From positions 1,860,001 through 1,924,000 of the forward strand of contig BQMF02000016.1 of the NCBI GenBank assembly GCA_027922465.2: a stretch of 64,000 bases of DNA. Reading direction: 5' to 3'. Shown here piece by piece: positions 19,801 through 31,800 of this stretch. The notes beneath the pieces were generated by a model. That model had not been told where the DNA came from. It worked only from the letters and a program-made list of their open reading frames with translations, and made no database searches. The translations under genes were made by a program, and so were the position numbers. Position 1 is the first letter of the stretch, and every line of letters begins with the position of its first letter. The stretch comes from Turritopsis dohrnii. Its lineage: Eukaryota; Cnidaria; Hydrozoa; Anthoathecata; Oceaniidae.

Positions 19801-22800
19801 CATCCCACTGTCATTTAATTTTCTTAGACTTAAAATACATAACTGAACATGATGGTTTCCAGGCAACATGCTTGAATAAGGATGTTTTGTGGGTAGCTAT
19901 GAACAGCTTGAGTGACCGTGAAGGCACGTGGCTCCCTCCAGAAGATAACGTCCCCAACAAGTAAGATTCCATTTTGATTTCATTTCAAAATAAGTAATTT
20001 CCAAAGTTATAAAAAATAATAACATTAATTTCCTTTTAGGTCGTACCATTACGCTGCATGTCATCAATTCAGCTGGTTCATCTACACCAAACTTGGAAGA
20101 CACACCAGGTGTATTATTCCTTTGTGTGCTGTCGTCAAAATACAAGATAAATTATGGACTATGGACAATTTGTTGGTGATGATGAAGGAGCTGGTGCCAT
20201 TAACACTGAGATCACCGAGGCATGGGAATATTTAGGCGGGTTTGAGGAATAAGAACAGCATGTAGGAGAGTTTTTAAACATGTGTTATATCGCGTTATAT
20301 TATTTACAACTTGATTGTAATATGCTTCTATTTTAATAGACTATTATATTTCAAGGTTTTATAACGACGTAAGTAATGAAAAGGTATATACTATTTCTAA
20401 GATCTTTCGTTTCATAAATCTTAACTTATTCAATATTAAAACAAATAGACTTTTCTGTAAATTGCGTAAGTAGCTTTCACCTCGTTTGAAGAGTTTATCC
20501 ATTGTTTTGAAAACTTGGGGTCGATTACATTGCAAATTGAAATAAAGAAAAAGCGATTAAACTAGAAAATATTTACAATGTATTAATCACCTAAACCGTG
20601 ACAGTTTTTTTGACTTTGCAATGATTGATTGTCGATTTTCACGATCACGTGGTGCCATCGGTCGCTTCCTTGAAGTAGATCGATTTCGTTGTGTTGCTTT
20701 TTTGTGTACACTCGTGAGCATGATTTTCAAATAATCGTAATTTTTTTTCTGATAAACTTTGCGAGCAATGAAATCTTTTGGCTTTCGCCAAGCAATTTTA
20801 AATCGTTGTTTTCCCTCAGAATCGGTTTCTTGTCTTCGCCATGTGTTGAAATTATTATCCAAAGCGGCCAAATAAGCTCCCATAACCATATGGTCGTACT
20901 CGAAGTGGTACTGCTTAGGAATATATTTCAACATCAGATTGTTAAACACTTCCACATTCGTTGTATGTATAACTTCAGTAAGGTATTGAAATCGTTTTTT
21001 TAAATTTTGATCCTTGACCAATGATACCAAATACTGATGCGCATCCGAGCCTTCTTCTAACCACTCCTTGCTTCTCTGTTCTTGCATTGTTAAAGGTGGA
21101 TGCTCGCATTGCTTGAAATACTTACACCATTCCCAGGAGTGTCTATTTGTGCTATGATGGACGAAAATTTTTCATACATGATTTGAGTGTTGTTTTCGTC
21201 TATAGTTAAACTCCACCAAAAGTGATTCACTATCGACGGGATCCATTTCAATAGCATGCTTCGAGATTTTACTTTACAAGCCTTATTTAGTTTTTTGCTG
21301 ATATTTTTGATGTTATGCCAGGGGTTGATTTGGTGTTTGATGTGGTTGAAATTAGGATCAACTCGCATGAGTTTCCGTATTTGCGTATGTTTATCCGTGG
21401 AAACAATATTGACTTTAACATTTTCTTTCTGAAGACGTGTCAAAATTCTTACAAACCCTTCTTTTTCCATTGCATTCGAATTCTTCACATCGGTGACAGG
21501 AACAACTTCAGTATCAACCACATTGCCAATTCGAGTATCAATAAATGTATAGGTACAATATTTGGCAGAATGACCAGGACTATCGCAATGTCCATCACCA
21601 ACAAGAACAACAACATCATGCGATTGTAACGCTTTAAACATCTCCTTTCTTTCCTTTCGCCATCTATGTTTAACAACAGGAATGATAAAGTCACGTTTGA
21701 GCTGATAATAGACGCTATCAGAAATAAACTTTAAATTGATGAGTTTTGCGAAACAATCCATTTTGTTGAACGGGATTCCAGTGAAAGCAATTGAAGATGA
21801 TACAAACAAATTCCCTAAGCCTTTTAAATCACCCACGGTTGGTTGACTTTTCCAATCAACAGTTGTTGAAACAATTGAACTTCAGATGAAGCTGCGAACC
21901 TGTAAGTGGAACTTCATTGATCATTGTGCGATCGACCGGAGCACCGCATTATTTTGGACAATATGCTAGCAACTCGTATAATTGCTTTTCATAAACAAGT
22001 AATGTCCTTTCATTTCACAACTTCCTCAAATTCGTCACTGGATTCACTCTACTCAGATCGATCTTCTTTCGGCAAGTTGCTCTTGTCCCGACGTATTTTT
22101 TGAAGCCATATTTTCTTCAGATTTTCATCCGAAGGAAGAGCATGAAAAGATACGTTACTATTATTACTCGATTGATTATTACAGTTGTGAGCAACACAGT
22201 GAGGCATACTTTCGACTAAATGATTACTTCACAACTAATATTAAATCTATTAGATGGAATATTTATATACTTTCTTAATAACAGGTTACTTCATCTTTTT
22301 TATTATCTTTCATTTTATGTATATTGCAAAACCCAGGGTTTTTATGTAAAAACTGGTAGTTATAAATCTTCCACTTTTGTTGTAAAAATTTTTCAGTGAA
22401 AGCAAGTGTTGTATTTACATTGATAAAAGACATAATTCAATGCTACTCAAATTATATGTCACAAAATTTTAAACAACAGGAAAAGTCTAGCCACTAGAGA
22501 TTAAACATATTATGAAGAAGAAGGTTTTTAAAAAGTTTCAAAGCATGCAGAAAAAATATTTAAAACGTGATTATTTCACGATCTAAAAAACGTTTTAAAA
22601 AACTGAAACAAGAGTTGCTACTTCATTTTTTAAGATAAACAATATTATTTTAATAGTTCAGGAGACCTTGGGATCCCTTTAAATCTTGCACATTGACAAA
22701 ATATTTTCTTCAGTCATGGTCAAACAAGGAAAGATAGTTAGTAATGACATGCTATCTTTTACCTACAGTGAGTGTGACCTTTCATTGTAACAAAGGTTAG

Positions 22801-25800
22801 TGTGGTAGACAACATGTCATTCATAGGTCAAATAACTTTATAATGATGTAAAATGCATGAAACTTTGCAAGTTGTCACTGTCTAATTAGTTGTTTTGCTT
22901 TCGTGAGATGGTTTAACCAAAAATATTGAACTTGCTGGTCTAGAGCATGTCAATTTTACCATCTGTTTATACTGAATAGTTTTCATCATTTTTGATTTTC
23001 AGGAATTTTGGTAAATTTGATATTCACATTTCCCTATCATTCGCTGGTATAAAAGTTCGTCGTAAAATAACGGCAAATGTGATTGATGACCTACATGCAA
23101 ATCTCACTCCTAACAAATCTTACAAGAAACCAACATTTTTTGGAAAAGCTGTTAATACTCGTTTTGCAGATGATTCTTTTGTACCTGGACAAAGACCTCT
23201 CAGGTAACCTGTGCTTATAGTGTGTTTATAAGAAACCTATTCAGGGATTTTTCCAAGCACTTTCCAACTACCGTTTACCGGTAGTTAAAATTCAATCTTG
23301 AATTGAGTTTAGAAACTCAATCATTCATTGTCAATTAAATATTTTTTAGCTCTTTAATGCGTAGTGTTTAAAAACATGTTTTGAGAGAGTAATTAGGCCA
23401 TTATTCACCAAATATTCTGTTGCTAGAGAGAACGACCACCGTTGCTAAGGTAATTTTAAAATTTCCTTTGCTATACGCATTCATTTCTTCACCTTACCAA
23501 AGAATATGAAAACGAAAGTGGTAGCAGTAGGACTCGTTTTCATGTTATTCAATGAAATTTAAAAACATCTTAGTTTCCAACTCTCTTCACATGCCTCTCA
23601 TGACAAGGCCTGTTTGTGGAGATTTAAATCTCTAAAATTGCATAGCTTCCTGGACTGTCAAACTCAATCTTCTCTACGAAAAACGGTAGTAACCAAAAGT
23701 GCTTGGAAAAATCCCTGCTATTATGCATGATAAATTTTCACACTGGTGTAATAAATGTATCCACAGGTTGTTAGCTAGAAAGTTTGGGAACATGGCATAT
23801 TTCACTGTATTGCGAAGTTGGTGAGCCAAGTTGGTCACATTTCAGATCAGGGTCTTTAGGGGATGTTTTGTAAGACTCGATAATGTGGTTGCAGGTGGGT
23901 GTGGTGAAAAAAATCTGGACGTAATTGAGAAATTGAATGTGATTGGACTTGATTGGGAAAATGACATTATACGTTATCTGTATCTGTGAGGTCTTAACTA
24001 AAACCATGATTCAATTTTTTTTTTTCAAGTTCACCCCTCCCAAGCCCTACTTTCTATTATAACTGATCTATAGGCACTACGAGGGAAAGGGTTACTTTGC
24101 CATTCCAGCTGACATTCAGTCACAATTTGGCAACAATTTTTTAATTAATCCCTCACCCACCCCTATCGACCCTGAAACATCCAAAGATTTCACAGGGGAA
24201 CAAGCTGGTAGTAGTACCACCAAGGATGCAGCTGGTAGAATTTGTGTTCTTCCAGAGGGAGACTCGAACGCAAAACCTGTGCCAGTCGACATGTTACTGT
24301 TACGCCCTATATCTATTATGGCATTGTTTTCACAAAGATTTTTGTATCATACTTTGATGATAATAAAGTGTATTCCTTTTTACACCTGTTTTGATATAGT
24401 CTTGACATATTGATGTTATTTCTAAAACCATTTTGTCAAACATCTTCAGGGGGTTTACACGAGAACATCTTCAGGGGGTTTACACAAAAAGATTATTGAA
24501 AGATCTTTTTTTTAAGTATTTAAAAAAAAAATATATGCCTTCAATTTTTCTTTTAGTATTACAATTTTTTTGTTTAGTTTCTTATTCACTTCCCACAAAA
24601 ATCATTTCTGTGCCAACTTTGAATTTCTTAAGTTAGTTTACTTTTGATTAACATGGGCTGATGAAACCACTATTTTGAACCTGAAGTCGCTGCTGAAATA
24701 TAAGTTTTTGTTGAAAAATATTTCGATGTTTGTTCTCCTGTAAATTGCATAAACAACACACATCTAGATATTAAACTGGAAGCTCTACAAAACTTAATTA
24801 TTAGTATAAAAAGACAATTTTGATGTTACCTTGTACTCTACATTAGTATCTGCCATCTTACTACTATTGCTATCTTTTCTCTCTAAAAAACAAGCTCACA
24901 TTCCCAACAGTTGTGAAATTGAATAAAAAAAATTGATTTGACTTTACCACCAATAATTAATTAGATGATATGCTAAAAGTTCACTTTTTGATGTTAAACT
25001 GTTATGCATTCCTTTAATTTGCATTTTGTACGGTGTTCTACTCTTTAATTTCAAGGAAAAAGAAGATATTTTTGCCGAACAAGCTCGACAAGTATCCTAT
25101 ACCGACGTATTTGAAAGACTGTATTTCTAGTTGTAATAGTGACATAGAATTGCTTGTTCCTGAATTGGGAAAGGTAATTTATGTATATCAATTGTAGAAG
25201 TTTATGAAATAATGTTTTCACCAATTACCGTATTGAATTATTAAGTTTAGGTAAATCAAAATTATTGTGATGATTCTTTGAAATTTTGTAAAAACTTCAA
25301 TAATCCTTTATTTTACAATTTATTTTGTGGGAGTTTACTGTTTTCTCGTTTACTTTCCAAAAAGAGAATGTTTTATTAGTCTTTATAACTGATGGTTTGC
25401 AATCAAAAGCACTATCATAATGGCAAGAATGTGATCTTAAACAGACTCTTTGAATGTTAAAAGATTTGTTACTTGCTGGACTTGTGGTATGAATCAGTCC
25501 ACTCAGCATAGCATACAAGCAATTTGAGGGTGGGCTTGATGTTTTAATAGGGTTGTCTGGTTAATACAGTTTACGTAGTCCAAATATGGGATGTAAATGC
25601 TATGACTTCATTTATGTTACTGCCTTAATAATATATAATATAATAATAACAGCAACAATTTGTTTTTTTATTAATTTTAGCCCTTACACATTTCTACGTA
25701 TAAAAGGAAACTGTCTTCTTTGTTGTACATTGAAGAGTTACAAATGGAAGAAGAGATGCGAGAATATGATTTAATTGAAGTATGAAAAGTGTTCTTATTT

Positions 25801-28800
25801 TGATAATGATTGGACTACAAAGCTGTTTTTGGCACATTTGAAGAAATCTCAAGGCTTTGTAATAAAATATCCAATTTATCTTGTTTTTGTCTTCATCTTT
25901 TTTTGTGTTAAGGTGGATCACTTTTGATGTTGTTTTCCAGTGATTTTTCATTTTCGAAAACAACATCAGAAAAATTGGGTACCGAATTAATTTTGTATTA
26001 TGGAATTGACATAACTTTAATTTAGGGGACAGCAGCACTAAATTAAACTACCACGTAATAAATAAAGCAAAGTAATATTTTCACTGAAAAAGCCAATGAC
26101 ATGCCAACAGATAATCTGTAAATGTCTAGCTGATATCCCTGCAGAATAAGGGAACAATCCATCAAACATTCCATGTAGTATGAACAGGATTGATTTTAAT
26201 GTGGTCAATAGACTTTTGTCCAACCGTTATCCATTAAGACTAAGATTTGGTAGTAAAGTTAAGAACCGTCAGTGCTTTAGTAGCTAAGTATTTAAGTAGC
26301 ATGAACTTAATATTTTAAACATTCTGTGGGACTAGCTTCTTTCTGGTTTCGTTTCAGGTAGTACTTCGTCCAGCAGGTGAATTTTTGTCTCTAAATGTTC
26401 CTGGTTTAGCTGAAGGACGACCATCATTACTTTTGGGAGATCGAGTGGTTGTGAAATATCATGGTAAGGTTTATAATGCAAATTTCCGATTTAGGTATCA
26501 TGTGTCAATGGGTTTTGTTTCACTTTTAACTGGAATTAACTTTTTCTTACGAAACAGTCAATCCACTGTCCAATTGAGGGGAACTTGGTAAGTTGAAAAT
26601 TGCAAACCTAAGGATATTCATTTGAAATTTTGCAATATTTTATTTTTTTGGTAGGCACTCAAAAGTCACCAAGCTATGAAGGATATATTCACGAGGTTTG
26701 TAAATTTATTGAAGGTGCAATGAAGCTCCTGTTAGATGGAACCGAATTATAAACAACAGTTTTTCTTGGCAGGTGCATGCAGAGGATGTGTTGCTGAAAT
26801 TTAATGAAGAATTTCACAACAGATACCGCAATGATGATATTGATGTCCAGTTCTATTTTAACAGGTTTGTGATTAGTTTGTGAGCTAGATTATTCTTTCT
26901 TCATATTTTACTTTCCATACTCACTCTGCTGAAAAGTTTAATGGTTGGGAAATTGTGAATTTATCTACCTGTTGTGTTGAGTAGCCCATAAAGATACAAG
27001 GCCATGAAAACAAATTCGGAGTCCTCGAACATTATTATTGTAATATTGTATAATATTTCTATAAAAAAGCACTCCTTCACATTGAGTGACCACTCTGTTT
27101 GACAAAAACGCAATTTGAAATTTGAAATTCTAAATCTGCATGATTAAAATAAACTCTTAAGAAATAGCCGAAAACCGAAATAGCTAAAATGATTTGACCC
27201 TCGTATATCTATATATTAATATTTGACTCTCTGTTTGTTTGTTTGTCTTTCTGTCTGTCTGTCTGTCTGTCATGCAAAATGGTAGATGTGAGCTGTGAAA
27301 GAAATTGGGAAGTCATCAATGTAAGATCACACATAAAATTAATTCTTTCCTTGTGCATTACGTCAGTTCGAAAGCAATGCAGTGCATCCCCAATCGAATC
27401 CGAAGTTTTTGGGGAAATTTCTTGGGAACCAATAGGGATAATTGACGTTTTTTGGGGTCTTAATGGGGACAGGTCTGTGTTGTTATCAAAATCTTTGATC
27501 AACGATATCTCTGTAACTGTTGGTCGTAGCAAAACGATCCTATGCATTTTTTGATCAGTTCCTTAATTTTATTTTTGGTGAACTCTTTGGGGGTGACGCA
27601 ATGCAGTCTGAACATGGGCGGCCTTGAAGTCTAGTTATGTACTAATAGTGTTTTGGGATTCGGGTTTCAGGGACTTTAAAGGCGTTATGGTCTGAATGTA
27701 AGTAGACATCTGATGAGGTTGCAACTGCGGCATAACAACTACATTGGAATTGTTGAACTCAGATTCATATGTACATAGGGTAGTGAAACAATCTGATTCA
27801 TATGTACCTAGGGTAGTGAAACAATCTGATTCATATGTACCTAGGGTAGTGAAACAATGTAATTCATATGTACATAGGGTAGTGAAACAATCTGATTCAT
27901 ATGTACATAGGGTAGTGAAACAATCTGATTCATATGTACATAGGGTAGTGAAACAATCTGATTCATATGTACGTAGGATAGTGAAACAATCTGATTCATA
28001 TGTACATAGGGTAGTGAAACAATCTGAGGCAGAGAATTGAAAAAAGCTTGATAATAGTCTTAGTAAACACTTATGTAAACACTTGTTTTCCTTTTTCATT
28101 GGAATCCGATTCTCCGAATTCCAAACTATCAATTTGTAATACCTGTAAAGTGTTGTAATTTTTTATCCCTAGATGAAGAACCAGTGAAATTTGACCAAAG
28201 TCAGCATTAATCAAATTTTTGGTATATGACAGTTTTTTATAACGATATCATAATCTGATGTGTGTTGTGTTATTTCATAATCATTATCAAAATTTGTGGA
28301 ATATCGAAACATATTCATAAACATATTGACATATTGACATATTCGAGATCTGCACCTTCCAATTGTTCTCAGTGTAAATTTTTATGAAAATTAAAAAAAA
28401 AAAAAAATTTGAATTTTGGTCAAAATTTGGTAACGATTTCATGCTCTGTAAAAGATTTGACATACTCTAAATTGTGAAGCCAAGCATTTTTTAACCTCCG
28501 TAATATCAGACCACAATAAAATCATAATTTTCACCGACAGTAGCGGTAACACAAGGGTGTTTTAGTCAGGTGTTTTCGCTTAGCTGATATACCGTAATCA
28601 TTCTCATCAAAACAAATGTTACTTTCTCTTCTCCATGATAAACAATCTCTGTTTTCGTTAAAACGTCGTTACTTCCAACTGGTTCCCCGTCATTTTGTTT
28701 CTTGACCTCTCAGAATTAACCGTGCCCATAATTTATTTATCTCCCTAATACATCATAAAGCTACCATATTGCAATGTTATAATTATTTGCCCCAATCGTT

Positions 28801-31800
28801 TTGTTGGAAATATATTTCACTGTCTTGAAATGTCGCTTCTATATACGTGACTAAATTTTACTGAGACATAAGAGTTTTTATGTGAATCAAGGTAAAATTT
28901 TTGGAAACGTACCATCTCGTGCTGAGAGCCATTCGTCGGTTTGATAAACTGTGGACATATTACACACATCGAAAGGCAAAACGTCCTTCTTGCGAAATAC
29001 CGTCGGACACTCCTCAAAATTTACAACGAAAACTTCGATGTGCGATTTTCGACATGAAAAGTGTAAAATAGAAAAACTTAAGGTTCCACTGTGAAGATAA
29101 CAAAGGGATTATGGAAAAGTTATGTTATATATACGTATGTGTTTGTGGTTTTTTAAGTAACTAAAGGAGAAATGATAGAAAAACTGAAATCTTAGATATT
29201 GAAGATAAGTTGAGACGGAGACATTAAGCTAACAATGTCTTGAGGTTGACTAGATACGTGTTCTTGGCTATTGAAATTTATACAATGGGGGTTTTGAAAT
29301 GCCCTAATATAGGATCAGCTTTACGTGTTTCTATTGGTGTTTTGAGATCTTGCAAACCAATCAGATACGTCTTTCAAGATGTTGAAAGTTTTATGTGACC
29401 AAACTTCATTTCTTGAGATACCCATAATCCTCCAGCTTTGAAACTTTTTAAAATGAAAGACAAGATGTATTTTTTTGTGTTTTAATCGTTGTAATCGTGT
29501 TAGGGTTAGGATTGTAATCCAGGATTTTTCTAAATGAAGATTTTTTTTTGATCGAAATTATAGACAAGAGAATAACTAGTTAAACTGCGATGTTTACGTT
29601 ACGTCGACGTTTCGAAAGAGCTCGATAGCGATCGAGAAGTTTTAGTGTACACCGCATGTTGTTATAAAATTCATATGTTTAGTCCTTTGATTTTTTATAA
29701 GAACAGAGCGACCACATCCAGGGACCAAATCGAAGTGATCGTTGATTGGAGGTGGTCGCTGTGGGGAGGTTTTGTTATGAGAGTTTGACTGTAACCGAAC
29801 CAAAGTTTAGTGGTCGTTAATGGGAGGTGGTCGTTGCGCAGAGGTGGTTGCTATTGGAGGTTGTACTGTACGAAACAAAAACAAACGGTGTAAACCAGGC
29901 CATATAGAATTATAAATTCAGTGTGACACGGATGAGTCTAAAATAAAAACTTTTATAAAAACTAAGAAATTCGAAAGATAGGTGAAGTTATCCTTTTTGT
30001 TTTCTCATCTTTCCATGATTGAGATGAAGTGAATGGCCTTGAATAGCAAAGATGAGTTGTGGAATTACTGGAAGGAGTCTTTGTACATACGCAAAGCTGG
30101 AAAATGGCTGACTTATGGTTTTCTTGAAACTATACCTTATCGAACAATTCTATGAGTTCTTGAATTTTTTTTCTTGAATTTCTGATGCATTCTACTTGTT
30201 GAGATGCGAATGGTGATAAATGTCGAACCAGAATCTCGTATACCATTCTTCTTTTTTATCAAAGCATGTAAATTATAATGAAAGTTTTTTCGTGAGACTA
30301 TTTCCGTTTTCATCTCTACAATAGAACGCCGCTTCGAAGGTCGCACCAAGCTGTTGATAATGCCATAAATCTTGGTGAGGAAGGTAAAAAAAAGTTATTT
30401 TTAGTGTGTTTTTTTTATTGAAAAATTACTTGACAATATCTCACCTAGTGAAAATAGGATATGTTACGTCACGTTACGAAGGTAATGAACGAACGAATAA
30501 ACGTAACGAACGAAGGTAATGAATGAACGAATAAACGTAACAAACGAAGGTAATGAACGAACGAATAAACGTAACAAACGAAGGTAATGAACGAACGAAT
30601 AAACGTAACAAACGAAGGTAATGAATGAACGTAAGAACGTAACCAATGCTTTCTACTGATTGTGAAATTTAACGGCATTACAGAGGATTAACGTTACGGT
30701 TTTGCGCAATACCCCAGAATTTTCAGCTGCACTGCTTCCTTTTAATGTGTTTTTAACATATTTTTCAAAATAAGAGATTTTTTCTATACAGATAAATAAA
30801 TACTAAGTATATGCTAGCTTGGTAGGCCGTGCGTTTCCTTCGAACTGACAAGATATAAACACTGGAAGGCAAAGCATTTAAAAACTTTCTCCTTAACGAT
30901 GGAACGATGTTGTAGCGAAGCTCAATTCCACAATGGTGTCGTCATTTATTTCAATCGGAAAGTGTTGGCTGCAGACGTGGCTGCCGTCTTGAAAAAGAGG
31001 CTGGTCCGACGCAATGCAGTACAAGAAGAAATATTAAAAAACGACGCTAAAAGACTGAGATTGGCCATTTTGGAGCGCAACTTGAGGGAATATAATTGGA
31101 TATGAGAGACGAGCCATGATTGATTAATTGTTTGTAGACTTTTTTATCGATGAGATTTTAATGAAATTTCAACTGCTGTTTTCTTGATCCACCAAAACTT
31201 CGTAATAAAAACCCTCTTAAATTTGTTTGGATCACCGAGCAAAACTATAATCTTGTCTTATTCTTCTAAACGTTTTTATAAGACTTTCCAAGGAAAGTTT
31301 GTTGAACTTCCGAGGCAAATGATCTTCCTGTGGGTTTGAATTGGATTTCAGGTGATTCTGATAAAGCTCCATGAGGTTTCGGTTAATCTCCTATGTTTGA
31401 TTTATTTTCATGAAAACATTTCTGTATTTCTGTGATGGGATTTAGATCTTTTTTATGTTCGAACAAGAGCCATATGGCACAAAACGGTAGCAGGATTTCA
31501 ACTCACTATACAAAACAAAATGAATCTAACTTAATTCGTCTGGAAGCCCGCATGAAATTTTGTTTATGTCCTAGGCTTAAGTTACACTGATGGCAGTTCC
31601 CATTTAAAAAAGTGTAAATAGGGCGTAACAAACAAACACCAGAAAACTATTTGATACAAACAAAAGAAATATGTAACCTGTAACCTTGAATAGGTTTAAA
31701 AAGTAGTTATCGAAAAACAGTCCGTAGGAAAAAGTTTTTTCTACAAACTGTAGTAAGAGCGAAAAGAAAAAAAAAACTTTTTCGAAAAAATACAAGAGAC

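Larger units (their letters stand above)
19176..22678. mobile_element. Kolobok-like DNA transposon flanked by TTAA, near full length
   Basis: The left end reads AGGGATCCCAAGGTC at 19176-19190 and the right end is its exact inverse at 22664-22678. TTAA flanks both sides (19172-19175 and 22679-22682). The 3503-bp element carries two converging genes: a P2X7-tail-like cysteine-rich gene on plus and a DDE-type transposase on minus. TTAA target duplications and this transposase type fit the Kolobok superfamily. The name is a family-level inference. The element lies in the intron between helicase exons 18035-18147 and 22714-22786. Confidence 0.88.

Noticed and set aside
24075..24310. Open plus-strand stretch starting [15 protein letters not shown] after a possible acceptor, considered as a helicase exon
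   Set aside because: Joining exon 23003-23203 directly to 25056-25173 restores the family motif ([23 protein letters not shown]) in phase. The stretch has no good donor in the right phase.
27243..27554. Open frames such as [17 protein letters not shown]
   Set aside because: They lie on the Helitron-like element and recur, shifted and broken, in every copy.
27763..28026. Regular repeats resembling a CRISPR array
   Set aside because: Units are contiguous without unique spacers and the genome is animal.
27635..28132. Long open frames on both strands with 11-residue repeats
   Set aside because: They follow from a 33-bp minisatellite whose period is a multiple of three.
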